64,000 nucleotides of DNA from Apricaphanius iberus (lineage: Eukaryota; Chordata; Actinopteri; Cyprinodontiformes; Aphaniidae): positions 304,501 to 368,500 of the forward strand of contig JAPXFQ010002085.1 of NCBI GenBank assembly GCA_028564705.1, written 5' to 3'. Each line of letters opens with the position of its first letter. Position 1 is the stretch's first letter. The notes under the pieces were generated by a model, which worked only from the letters and a program-made list of their open reading frames with translations, was not told the DNA's origin and ran no database searches. A program made the position numbers and the translations under genes. Positions 33,840-45,017 of this stretch are shown piece by piece.

Positions 33840-34265
33840 TCAGAGAGTTTTCACATACTGAGAGTGAGTGATAGATGGAGCTTCTCCAACAGGCAAACCA
33901 AAAGCTAAGTCAACTGGAAGGTGGGGACAACGGCCAAACAAGAGTTCATAGGGGGTAAATCCAGTGACCTCATTCTTTGTGCAGTTGTATGCGTGCACCA
34001 AAGGTTTAACATATTCCCGCCATCTTGACTTTTGGTGGTTCTCCAGAGTCCCAAGCATACTGAGCAGGGTGCGGTTGAAGCGCTCGACTGGATTCCCTCG
34101 TGGGTGGTATGATGTAGTACGGCTCCTTAATGAGTGACGACTCAAAATCCCGGCCCTGATCCGAGTGGATACGCTCGGGAATTCCATAATGTACCATAAA
34201 CTCAGTCCAAAGGCATTTGGCCACAGTTTTTGCTCGCTGGTTAGCGGTTGGGATGGCAACTGCAA
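33840..34265 (-). pseudogene. Gypsy integrase core, second half
   Basis: The frame includes [20 protein letters not shown], where the Glu of VERFNR is the third catalytic residue of the DDE integrase, followed by [20 protein letters not shown], characteristic of the family. It overlaps the preceding frame at 34006-34265 but in another phase. Between the second Asp (preceding frame) and this Glu the spacing is shortened: a stretch of about a dozen residues expected after DFESSLIKE appears deleted. Confidence 0.85.
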
Positions 34266-35625
34266 ACTTCGTGAAATGGTCAGTGAGGACTAAAATGTCT
34301 TTAGTGTTACTACTGTCGGGTTCGATTGTGAGAAAGTCCATACATAAAAGTTCAAGTGGACGACTGGTTTTAATGTTCACCAATGGAGCGGCCTTGTCTG
34401 TTGGTGCTTTCCGCCTCACACATCTGTCACAGGTCTTGATGGTATGTTCCACATCTGCTGCCATCTTTGGCCAAAAGAAACGTTGGCGAACCAGATCGAG
34501 TGTCCTTTCAATTCCCATGTGTCCCATGTCATTGTGGAGGCTCCTGATTACAGTCGGACGCAAGTCTGGTGGCAGGACCAACTGCAAGATGAGCTTCTCC
34601 CCCTCCTGTCTCCTCCGGTATAGGACTCCATCCTCCAGCTCCAGTCTATTCCACTCCCTTAACAGCAGTGGAAGTTCGGGAAGTTCCTTACGAGCAGTAG
34701 GGGGAACCTTCTCACCAGTCTCAAGCTGGTAGATGACCTCACGAATGGCAGGGTCACCTCTTTGTTGCTCTTGAAGGTCAGTATGAGACAGAGATTGAAT
34801 CACTGGCAAACCATGGGACTCTTCACTGGTATAACCATCAGGAATACAGTTGATGGTGGCAGACAGAGATTCGACCAGGGCAACAGTAGTTTGACCAAGT
34901 CTGGAATAGTGAGATGTTCTCACAAGACAGCTCTGGCAAATGGCATCCACAATTTCAGCTGAGATTTCCTCCGCTTCACCGGGATTACACAGCTGACTTG
35001 TAAGGTGATTAACAAGATCCATGTCATTGCAAGAATTGTCCTCAGCAATCTCGTCATGATGACGTCTTGACAATGCATCCGCGTCCAAGTTCTGGTGACC
35101 TGCTCGATATTGCAACTTGAAGGAATATGTGGAGAGGGCCGCCAACCACCGATGACTTTTGGCATCCAATTTGGCTGAAGTGAGGATGTAAGTGAGGGGG
35201 TTGTTATCTGTCACGACTGTGAAGGTGGCTCCATAGAGGTAATCATGGAGTTTTTCAGTGACACTCCCTTTTAGGGCCAAAAACTCCAATTTATGGGCCG
35301 GATACCTTGTCTCACTTAACGATAAACCTCTACTGGCGTAGGCAATCACATGCAGCACGCCCTCCTGCTCCTGGTACAGCACTGCTCCTAATCCTGTCGT
35401 GCTTGCATCTGTATGCAGAATGTAGGGTAGCTTGGGATCTGCAAAGCCAAGAATAGGAGCGGATGTCAACTTGATGATGACATTTTCAAATGCAGTTTGC
35501 TGGTCACAGGTCCACTTCCCTTCGAAAGGCTGCTTTGGATCCAGGTATTTCCCTCCAGAGCTCTTCACCTTAGCGGAACGTCGAATAGGTGCATAGCCAC
35601 GAGTGAGTTCATTTAGTGGCTTCAC
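34006..35625 (-). pseudogene. Gypsy RNase H and integrase N-terminal half
   Basis: 539 open codons. RNase H: YILHTDASTTGLGAVLYQ, then VVTDNNPLTYIL and LDADALSRR. Integrase zinc finger: HNDMGH ... CDRCVRRK (HHCC). Integrase core start: LLCMDFLTIEPD (first Asp) and [12 protein letters not shown] (second Asp). The last about 35 codons after DFESSLIKE are out of frame with the true integrase, which resumes in the next entry. The start at 35625 is a frame change, not a real initiation: RT ends in another phase at 35622. Confidence 0.88.
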
Positions 35626-36230
35626 AATAACAGCATAGTCCTTAATGAATCGCCTGTATATCCTGCGAAGCCCAGAAAAGATTGCAACTCCTTCAGGTTG
35701 CGGGGGACTGGCCAGGACTTTAGTACTTCTATCTTTTCTGGGTCTGTCTTAACTCCTTCTTGAGATACCACATGGCCAAGGTACTTCACAGAGGACCGAC
35801 AAAATTTGCACTTGTCTGGTGAAAGTTTTAATCCAAACTCTTTAAGACGGGTTAACACACGGAGTAGACGCTCTTCATGTTCTTCTAATGTTGACGAGAA
35901 GATAATGATATCGTCCAAAAAGACAAGAGCTTCTTTCAGATGCAAATCTCCCATGCATTTCTCCATCAGCCGCTGAAACGTACTTGGAGCATTGGTTACT
36001 CCTTGCGGCATCCGGTTCCACTCCCAAAATCCAAGCGGAGTAACGAAAGCTGTCTTAGCTTTATCTTTCTCCGACATCTCTATCTGGTAGTATCCAGATT
36101 TGAGGTCCAAAACAGAAAACCGTTTCGAACCTGTCAGGGCAGAGAATGATTCTTCAAGGTTTGGGAGTGGATACACATCTTTTACAGTCTGAAGATTGAG
36201 TTTCCTGTAATCAATGCAGAGTCTGACGTC
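35622..36230 (-). pseudogene. Gypsy reverse transcriptase catalytic part
   Basis: It lies in the same frame as the protease, from which it is separated only by a UGA (36231-36233) located just before LCIDYRKLNLQ. It contains YPLPNLEESFSALTGSKRFS, the primer-grip neighbour RMPQGVTNAPSTFQRLM, and the catalytic FLDD (the family usually has YLDD) in ALVFLDDIIIFS, followed by VKYLGHVVSQEGV. It ends at a frame change in the thumb (GFAGYTGDSLRTM is followed by out-of-frame residues). Confidence 0.9.
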
Positions 36231-37436
36231 TCAGTTGCGCTTCCGTACCACCACGATTGGAGATGAAAATGGCGACTCAGACTCCCTTATAACTCCAGCT
36301 TCGAGAAGGTCTTTCAGATGTCTCCGGACAGCCTCCAGATCTCGAGGGTGGATCGACCTTGCTCTATGCTTGAAGGGAGTTTGATCATCAAGTTTTATCC
36401 GGTGTTTTACACGATCAGTACAGCCAAAATCAAGGTCGTGGTGGGAAAATACCTCCGGCATGTCTTTGAGCTTGGTGGTGATTCGCTCCTTCCATTCCAA
36501 TGAGATGGGTGAGTCTTCAAAGTTAAACTCTATGTTGTCAGTTTTAGCCGGATGAGAAGAGGTAACTTGTTGCGAGAGAATGGTGGGTGATACTCCAATA
36601 TCTGCAATGATGGTAAGTGGTGGCAAATGAATATCTTGTGCTGACTGGTTCTGCACAATCACAGGGACTTTGTAAGGAGAGTGCAGTGGGAGTGAGATTA
36701 AACAGTTCTGAACACACAGGCCTCCAGGTAGTGGTGAGGTCGGGTGTTCGATGATTGGCCACTTTTCCCCAGAGGGTGTGTGAAGTCTAGCTGACCCCTC
36801 CAGGACTATGGTCTGACCAGCCGGTATGATGACTGGCAATGGGCTCAGCAGATGAACAGATCCTGCACTGCCACTGTGGTTCTGCTGGTGTTTAAATTGC
36901 AGGAGCTTTAAGACCGCACGATATCTCTGGGCATCTGGTTGGAACGTGGAATAGTTGCTGTTGTAGTGCTGCTCATAGAGAGGCTCTAGGGTGTTCATTC
37001 CAATCAGCAATGATGATTGAGAGTTGGCATCTGGGACGACCAGGGCAAGCGTCGGCACATCAAGAGCTTCACCTAGGAAGTCATCTGGAAAGGTGATTAT
37101 TACCTCCACGTACCCAAGGTAGGGCACAGACTGTCCAGCTGCGCCTTCCACCTGGAGTAAGTTGTGGAGTGGCTTCACTTGTTGATCACTCAGGTTCCTA
37201 TTATATAAGGACACAGGGATGGTCGTCACTTGTGAGCCAGTATCCAACAGACAGTTACATGTCTTTCCAGCAATGTTGACAACCGCGGAGCACCTTGATC
37301 CAATTAAGCCCTTTGGAAGTCCAGTTTCCAATCTCTTTGAATCTGGATGTGACATCACCGCACACCTGACAGTCTTTGGTTCATTCTTGGGACAGGTTTG
37401 GCCCCTCCTAGTTCCCACAACAGGAACTTCATCTAG
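36231..37436 (-). pseudogene. Gypsy protease and RT N-terminus
   Basis: The frame is entered by -1 shifting at 37436-37442 and has no ATG near its start. The protease active site LLDTGSQVTTIPVS is about 60 codons in, with a possible second-lobe LIGMNTLEPLY later. About 200 residues of linker follow, then the RT start HRARSIHPRDLEAVRRHLKD and SPFSSPIVVVRKRN, which stops at UGA 36231-36233. The protease would process Gag-Pol. Confidence 0.88.
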
Positions 37437-39061
37437 TTTAAATGATTGTGACTGGATGTGGATTGTTGTTTCTGGGCAAACTGTTTCTTTTTATGAGCTA
37501 CCAGAGAAGAGTTGGGCTCATTCTGACATTGTGGACGGATATAGCCATCTTCACCACACCTAAAACAGTAACAGGTTGCTTTGGAGATGGTGTGGGCTGC
37601 TGGTACTGCCTTGGTGTGGCATTTTTTTGCGTTGGCTGCTTGGTATTGTGGGTCATGGCCCGGGAAGGCTGGCTGCGGCTGGCTGTTAGCATAGCCAGCT
37701 GTCGCTGCACCTCTGCTAGTTGTTCTGCTAGCTTCTGCGTGATGTTAATTAATGCAGCAACTGCCCCTCCTTCTTCACAGTCAACAGTGGCGTACTGCAC
37801 GTGGGTGGTTGCCTTCTGCCTGGGACCAAGATGTCGCTTCATTCTGAGAGCTTTGGCTGCCTCTCGGTCCTCTTCTGTACGCAGAAGGAGCAGTAATTCA
37901 GAAAACACAGGTGGATTTAGCTTCCTTTGTTTTAATTGAAGCTCAGCAATCAGTGTGTTGTCCCAGCACCCACGGCAGAACTGGTTTATAAGGTGCCTGC
38001 TGACATCTGCTTCAAAAGCTCCACGCCTCTTTACAGCTGCATTCAGTGCCGCTTGGAGACGTTGTAAATAGGATGATGGCTTCTCCCCTGCATCCTGAAA
38101 CGTGTCCATGAACTTTGCAAACAGCTCCTCTCCATCTTGGACAGTGCCATATGCAGAATCCAAAGTGTCCAAGTATACAGCAGGAAGTGTGTCTGAACTC
38201 AGGTGTTTTACCACATCAGCAGCTGGAGGCAGAAGACTGTCCATAATCCTTCTGGAGCGTTGGAGATCTGACACAGATGGGTCCCTAAATAATAGGCTGA
38301 CTCCTGACCGCCAGGTCTCATAATCTGCCTCATTAGCTGGTCTCGGTGATCGTCCAGAAAACATCCTGAGTCTGTGTTGGTAAGAGACACTTTCATCTTT
38401 TTTTACAATATGTTCCACCACATAGCGCTGGACTTGAGGTGGGTTAACATCCAGGTATTAGGGCTCTTGTGCTTGTGCTGTGGGGCCGAATGAAGTTGTC
38501 CGTGGACCACCTATGGGTCTCCGAGTGGCAGAATCATGGTGTGAAACAGTAGGAGTGGTTCCTGGCTGCCTCACCAGAGGCTCTGGGGGTGGTGCTTTGA
38601 TCTGTGTCTACAGATGAGCCTGTAGGGTCCGGGTCCAGATTGGCGACTGTCCATCCAATCTGAGCCATGGTGGTCTTTAGCACTTCCGCCATATCTACAC
38701 CAGATAGTTTGGAAATCGCTTGGAGTTCGGTTAAATAAGACTGTGTTTTATTCTTTGAAACGAATTCTGAAAATGCAGTTGACATTTCAGAAATGATGAA
38801 TGTTCCAGTTTTATCAGATGATTTAAATGTATATGGTAAGGTCGGACGCAATTCAGCTATAGCTGCGCCACTACTAAATTCAAGGACAAATATCCCATCA
38901 AATTCAGAACCAGAATCAGTTATTAATTCGGTTCTGATTATCTTCCCATACCGTTTTAAAACGTCAATAACTTCTTCAATAACTTCTATTTTTGTCACTG
39001 GTATGCCTTCAACTAATACACAGTTTGGTATCTTGACATTGAGTTTTTCAAATGCATCCAT
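37433..39061 (-). pseudogene. Gypsy Gag, PNMA-like, with RRM-like N-terminus
   Basis: Start: ATG 39061 (MDAFEKLNVKIPNCVLVEG); a longer frame to 39109 is possible but its extension is hydrophobic and outside the family pattern. Residues 1-90 (VLVEGIPVTKIEVIEEVIDV, then GKIIRTELI ... GIFVLEFSSG) resemble the RRM-like N-terminus of PNMA proteins. The capsid part (FSGRSPRPANEADYETWRSG ... SYLQRLQAALNAAVKRRG) is PNMA/ZCCHC12-like. A zinc knuckle follows (37526-37567): CFRCGEDGYIRPQC, with Tyr where His is expected. The N-terminus and knuckle share one frame; the capsid lies in another (about 38540 to 37570), so two compensating shifts exist, plus an in-frame TAA at 38458-38460. Gag ends at TAG 37433-37435. 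Confidence 0.82.
37436..37442 (-). promoter_or_regulatory. -1 ribosomal frameshift signal between gag and pol
   Basis: On the minus strand the gag frame reads CAT TTA AAC TAG, placing the slippery heptamer T TTA AAC in phase directly before the gag amber stop (37433-37435). A -1 slip enters the protease frame (CTA GAT GAA GTT CCT). Seven bases downstream AGTTCC-TGTTGTG-GGAACT forms a perfect 6-bp stem. Heptamer, spacing and stem all fit known -1 frameshift signals. Confidence 0.85.
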
Positions 39062-39136
39062 TTTTCTGTAAATTAGTGTCACCAAAAACAAAAAAAAGGA
39101 AAAAATCAAAATGTGAATTAAACAAAGTCAAAATCC

Positions 39137-39154
39137 CTCCTGGCTAGCTCGCCA
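39137..39154 (-). other. Primer-binding site of gypsy element, tRNA-Arg-like
   Basis: Plus-strand text CTCCTGGCTAGCTCGCCA lies four bases from the 5' LTR. It agrees at 17 of 18 positions with the 3' end of a vertebrate tRNA-Arg as I recall it (the tRNA has GG where this has AG). It ends in CCA as required. Confidence 0.75.
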
Positions 39155-39158
39155 CTTA

Positions 39159-40321
39159 TGTAACGGTTCCTGCATTTAAATATTCTACTAAGAGTTATAT
39201 AATATAAGCTAGGACCAGAAGATTCATGTTCAGCTCTAAGAGGGATAGACTATGTTTTAAATCACAAGAAAAACACAAAAGATTTGGTGCAGCAGGATGT
39301 GCTCTGTGTATTAGTTATTTACAAATTATATACAATATTTACAAGACAATAATATCACAGGTGAATGTCCCATGTGCAACAGTTTCTCTTTTTTCCAAGA
39401 TAAAGTTTGTTTTTAATAGATCAGACCGGCATCTCTCAAAAGATGTTATTTATCGTAATGTTCAGGAAAATGTCTGATCACCTCTCTACCGCCTGTATAG
39501 GAGATGCATTGTTGATTGTGTTTTTATAGCTCGCCTACATAATTTCCATACCATTAGAGTGTATGAACTACCATAGCCAACAGGAATTGTTAAGCTTAGG
39601 TTCAGCAGGAAGATGGAACCTAGCTATATAAAACAGACCATAAAGTAAATTCTATAAATTAATAATCCTCAGAAGTATTCATTATTAAATATACTGTGCA
39701 CCAATAAATCATAATGCAAACGTTCAGTTACAAGTTTCCATTCATTTCATTTGTAGTGTGTGGCAATATAAGCCAACGAAACAAACAAATCAAAATAACT
39801 AGTGAGCCTCACATTAAAAGCACTTGCAAATAATTGTTTGCATAGAAAAACAAAACACAACAAGAATGCTTTATGACAGAGTTGTTAATGCCTGCACAAC
39901 AGCAATGTCTGGATATTCAATTCAATTTCAATAGGTGCTAACAGTTAGCTGCTAACATGCTACATGGCTACAAACAAATTGACTCACCAGTTCCCTCGTG
40001 ATTGCAACACACGGCAGAATAATGCTTGGCAAGAGTATTGAGACCTACAAGTTGACATGCATGCCAGTGAGTAAAACAGTTAAAAAAAGATGCAAAATAG
40101 CTATTTATACTGATTTTCCTCATACCTGTAAGCTGCTCCACATTGGCTTCACCCACACAGCACTAAACCGGAAGTGAGTGGAGTGCGTCATAAATCAACT
40201 ACCGCCGGATACAGCCCATCAAGTCTCGCGAGAACGGCTTGAAATCCCGCGATATTTCAGACGGGATTACAGGACGTGGATTGCGTGAGAAAAGAGATGT
40301 ATGAAATTAATCCGGGTTACA
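39159..40321 (-). repeat. Gypsy 5' LTR
   Basis: 1163 bp with the same TGTAAC...GTTACA ends as 31599-32747. It is nearly identical to its partner outside the indel-rich patch at about 39400-39730. Confidence 0.93.
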
Positions 40322-41056
40322 TGTACATAATCTTTCTGGACCCCACAAGCATTTTAGCTGCAAACTAATATTGTCACAATTGGGAGAGTAACATTTGAAT
40401 TGACCCAAAAAGAAAAAAAAAGTGTTTTCCTCTGAAAGTTGTTAATTAGGTTAAAACATTACCGTCAATTAAAAGTACTTGGTTATATTACCTATTACGT
40501 ATCACGTTACCTATTCATAAAAGTAACACGTTAAAGTACTTGTGCGTTACTAAAAATTAAAAGTGAATGCCGTGCCTCGCATATGCTGCAACTTAATTGA
40601 CAGACACAGCCTCCTTTAAATGCACCAAGAAGTTAACTCTGAGGATAACAAAAACTGCAAAGATAGTCAGCAATATGCTGTTCCACATAGCGTTCCACGA
40701 AGCTTTTCACCACCGCAGTGTTAATTTTACTGTTATGCTCTGTTCCTTTTCGTTGATGAACTGTAAATAATTTGCGCATTTTCACAATGTAAAAGCTGTA
40801 CTCTTTGCCATCTTGCCGGGAGGTTGAAAACACACATACACACAAGGGTCAATGAGCAGGGCACAGACACCCACAGCGTTTGGCTCCGCTGATACATCCG
40901 CAGGTGGCACAGCAGGCCTACTGTCTTAATAAAAGCAGGCTGCAGCGTCGATTTTACTTTCCATATTGAGAGAAATAATTAAAATAAAGGATTACTTAAA
41001 AAAAAAAATAACGGTGTTAATGATTGCTTATGCACAAAACTAATGTGTTAAGTAAC
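40322..41056. other. Repeat remnant, no supported gene
   Basis: About 40450-40560 has the 'TTACCTATTACGTATCACGTTACC ... AAAGTAACACGTTA' wording typical of ends of fish hAT-derived repeats. A 70-codon minus frame at 40633-40845 has no recognised domain. No end pair or target duplication found. Confidence 0.45.
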
Positions 41057-42583
41057 TGTTGGGTCACACATAGCCATCGGGTGGCGCTAATCTGCTCTCT
41101 TCTACCGGAAGGAGGGTCGAACAGAATCTATAAATAGACCTACTCCACCAGCCGTGCTTCCTTCTTCATAGGAGGAACCGGCCGGCTCGCTCCAGGGAAG
41201 ACCAAAGTTACCATCTCCACTCGCTGGTGAAGGAGGAAGGCCCAAGTTTCCGGGAGAAACTCGCCTCAAGGAACTGAAAGACCACCATCTGAATCTTAAA
41301 CATTGATAAACAAAGACACTGTTTCATCATCAAAGCCAGACGAAAGGTTCCCTGAGTTTCAGAGAGCCGACCGCTGAGAAAACGGGGAGCTGAGAGCCAC
41401 ATGCAGTCGGGACTGAACCAGACAAAAGCCACAGGTGTCGCCACCGACATGCTACATAAACAAACTACGAAAATGGCCGCCGCCCGGAAGATGTCACAAC
41501 CAAGTCACTTGAGGGGCTTCCGGTACGTCCTTACCTCGCAACACGTGTGCACGCGTAGATGCGGGCGCGAACGCGCAGGCTGCCGAACGGAGGGGGTATA
41601 TTACTTTGGTCATTTACCTCGTGGTCGCTCTGAAACAAAGAGACCGTGTGGCGCTTATCACTTAACTAGCTTTGGCTAACAAAGAGCTCTGACTTAAATG
41701 GCTACAGATTGTAATAGAAAGGGTTACCAAGCTATTTTCGGCTCTGAGAGTTGCTCGGGAGTTCGTGACTCCCAACCAAGTCTAAGATACACACACAATA
41801 AAACACTGCTTCTCTACTAATTAAGAAACCAATAAATTCAACACAATCAAATTAAACTTAGCTTACTCATTAAAAGAAAATACAGTACAATTCAAACACA
41901 GCTCTGATTCATTAACATTACGAGGACATGCATGCATAAAAAATATACAAGATATTAAAGAATTCTAATTTACTCTACCCAGGCTAAATAAAAATAATAT
42001 TGAGGCGTCCGATCATTTGTTGCGGCAGGGTAGAATCCTTTCAGGGCGGAAAAACATGACGCGAAAAAAGGGGAGCGAAAGGGGGGTTGAAAAAAAGGGA
42101 AAGCTTCGATGGCAAGTCTCAGCTTAAGGAAGGTTTGCTAGCATGAGGAAGGGTTACACACGTGACCCATACTGTGTCAGCACTTTGCACAGAACGGGAA
42201 GATCTCCTTTAGTTCAGAACGAATCAAACCAGAGAGGACGAGCGGCTGGCCGCACATCTATTTTGAACTTTTGCTGGGGTGACCCCCGCTCTGAGCTGTT
42301 CCTTCGTCCACTCAAAGATATAGAAGGTCCAAAGAAGAGTCGGTCAGTTCGACATGTCAGAATATCCGAACGTCAGCCCTGCAGGAAATAGGTCAGAGTG
42401 AGAGAGAGACGGTCCTTGATCATCGAAAGTGCATGTGTGTGTCGCACTGTTTCCAGTCCGGGTGTAGTCTTCCTGCCCTGGGCAAAAGGCTGGGGGGGGG
42501 GACCAGCACAATTGGGGAATGCTGATGTCATCCATACTTAGGACCCTTTTATACTTTCATATATTTATGGGTCAGACCCAACA
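41057..42583. repeat. 1.5-kb segment with TG...CA inverted ends, possible solo LTR
   Basis: The ends TGTTGGGTC (41057-41065) and GACCCAACA (42575-42583) are exact 9-bp inverted repeats with TG...CA termini. On the plus strand a TATAAATA lies at 41129-41136 and an AATAAA at 41797-41802; on the minus strand a TATAAAAG lies near the right end. It is GC-richer than its surroundings and has no coding frame of recognisable content. No matching flanking duplication or primer site is visible, so a MITE or unrelated origin remains possible. Confidence 0.45.
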
Positions 42584-43162
42584 AAGCTGTATCTTTTTTT
42601 TACTTTTTACCTTAATCTGTATGTTTGGGTAAACCCAGCCTCGATCTGAAGCCTTTACGTGTGTTTTTTAAAGACTTTCCAGACAAAGAGTTGTTTTAAA
42701 TCCTACAATTTGAGCTTCTCTATCAAACAGGAGTTTTCCTTTTTTTGTTAAATGTTTATTAACTGTATTTGAGCCAGTTCAAATGACCCACATACGTTAC
42801 TGGGAGCTAAAGCTAAAATTAGCCACGTGTTTGGTTTAGGCCCGCATTTCATAAATAAAGATCGCTATTAACGGTTCAAACAGAACTCAATTTGAAATAG
42901 ATTTATTAAGAACAGAATATAATCTTTTTAGCTGTGTTTGAACTCGCCTTATTTGATCAAAATATTGAAATTAGATCAATCCATGAATAAAGTAATTCTC
43001 CAAAGGTTAATTACTTTCACCGAGATAATTTTAAACATAACATTTCTTAATCCAAAGAATGATTATTGGTTTAGAGGTAAACCAGTGGTGCTAAATTAGG
43101 TAAACTAATTACAATTAGTGAACTAATTTAGCTTTCATTCCAGCATCTGCAAATCAAGCCTT
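42584..43162. other. Non-coding stretch
   Basis: AT-rich with nothing recognisable between the TG...CA segment and the L2 LINE. Confidence 0.4.
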
Positions 43163-43309
43163 GGTCCTTTAAAGGCAAGGCAAGTTTATTTGTAGAGCAC
43201 AATTCATACACAAGGCAATTCAAAGTGCTTCACAGTTGCATAAATTAAGAATACAGATAAACAGAAAAAAACATCAACTTAAAAAACAATTACAATAAAA
43301 AAGCAAGAG

Positions 43310-44951
43310 TGCAGATAAAATATTTTCAATTGTCATATGCACGGGTAAAAACACTGTTTTCAGCCTGGATTTAAACATTGTTAGAGTTGAGGCTTGTCTC
43401 ATGAAGACTGTTCCATATTTTAGCTGCCTGAAACTGAAATGCAGCCTCAACGTTTTTATTTTGACTCTGGGAACCTCCAGGAGACCCTTCCCTTAGGTTC
43501 TCAGGGCCGAGATGGTTCATATGTCTCTAACATGTCAGAGATGTACTTTGGTGCTAAACCATGAAAAGAGTTGTACAGAAGAAGAGCTGTTTTAAATTCT
43601 ATTCTCTGAGCGACAGGAAGCAGAGACCGGAGCACTGGACTAATATGGTTGTATTTCCTGGTTCTTGTCAGGACTCGAGCAGCAGCGTTCTGGATGTACT
43701 GCAGCTGTCTAACAGCTCATTTACAGAGGCCAGTGAGCAGGCCGTTACAGTAGTCTAACCTGCTGGAGACAAATGCATGGATAAGTCTCTCTAAGTCTGG
43801 TTTTGACACGATTCCTCTGATCTTAGCAATGTTTTTCAGATGGTAAAAAGCTGTTTATGTTATTGCTTTGATTTGGCTGTTTAAGTTCAGGTCCTAGTCC
43901 ATGAATATCCCTAGATTTCTAACCTGATTTTTTGGTTGAAGACAGAGAGACTCAAGATGACTGATAACACTTTCTCTTTGTGTTTGTGGGCCAAAAATAA
44001 TTATCTCAGTTTTGTCTGAGTTTAACTGGAGAAAGTTGTTTTGCATCCATCCACTGATCTGTTCAATGTCAATCAGTGACAGAGTATATCTATTGGCCCA
44101 TGTTCGCCTGCTTGTGACACGTAAATCTTAGTGTCATATGCGTAGTTATGGTAAGACACATTATTGCTGGTAATTAGCTAACCAAATGGAAGCATGGACA
44201 AGTTGAATAACAGTGGTCCCAAGATTGACCCCTGGGGGACTCCACAGGTCATGGGAATTTTGTCTGAGACACAGTTGCCAATTTCGACAAAGTACGTCCT
44301 GTCCTCGAGATAGGACTTGAACAAGTTTAGAGCAGTACCAGAGATTCCCACCCAGTTTTCTAACCTGTGAAGTAAGATTCCACGGTCCACTGTGTCAAAG
44401 GCAGTGTTCAGGTCCAGCAGAACTAAAACGGAGACTTTGCCTGCGTTCGTGTTCATGCGGATATCATTTGTCACGTAAATTAGAGCTGTCTCAGTGCTGT
44501 GGTGGGGCCTAAAGCCTGACTGGAAAGTATCAAACACATTGTTAGACAGGAGAAAATAAGTGAGCTGTTTATCTAGGACTTTTCCTAAGAATGGTAGGTT
44601 TGATACGGGTTGGTAGTTGCTCAGTACTGTGGCATCAAGGCTGCTCTTCTTTAGAAGAGGCTTAATGACTGCAGTTTTTAAGGCATTTGGGAATGTTCCC
44701 ATCTCAAGTGAGATGTTAACTAACTGACCAAGTTGTGGTAACAAGCTTCTCAGCACAGACTTTAGAAATCGAGTGGATAATTCATCAAGGCAGCATGTAC
44801 ATGAACTCAGACCAGAGATAACCTCTTCGATTGTTTTGTCACTGAAAGGTGTAAAATGTGTAAGCTCAAGGTGTTTATCTGGAAACAGTTTTGCTATTTG
44901 TTTTGTGGTAATTATGGCATTTTTAATGCCTTGGACTTTGTCAATAAACAA
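43310..44951 (-). pseudogene. L2 LINE reverse transcriptase and C-terminal region
   Basis: The open part (44951-44178, 257 codons) contains RT motifs of the L2 clade: VSNLPFLGKVLDKQL, FQSGFRPHHSTETALI, VLLDLNTAFDTVDRGILLHR and CGVPQGSILGPLLF. The frame is interrupted right after LSMLPFG, before the FADD-type catalytic box. Downstream text still reads YAYDTKIYV, LNSDKTEIIIFGP and the C-terminal region ending in phrases such as RTRKYNHISPVL in mixed frames. RT primes on nicked target DNA in living elements. Confidence 0.88.
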
Positions 44952-45017
44952 TATTGCAAACTCATTGCACTTAGGTGCAGAAATTAGTTCTAAGGGCAGT
45001 GAAACTTGAGGATTAGT

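Larger units (their letters stand above)
31599..40321 (-). mobile_element. Ty3/gypsy LTR retrotransposon with PNMA-like Gag
   Basis: LTRs of 1149 and 1163 bp begin TGTAAC and end GTTACA, flanked by TGTA (31595-31598 and 40322-40325). On the minus strand: 5' LTR, primer site resembling tRNA-Arg, gag, -1 frameshift site, protease, RT, RNase H, integrase with C-terminal tail, polypurine tract, 3' LTR. The order RT-RNase H-integrase and the absence of env place it in Ty3/gypsy. The genes contain one in-frame stop in gag, one in RT, one in the integrase tail and several frame changes, so it is not autonomous as sequenced. Confidence 0.93.
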
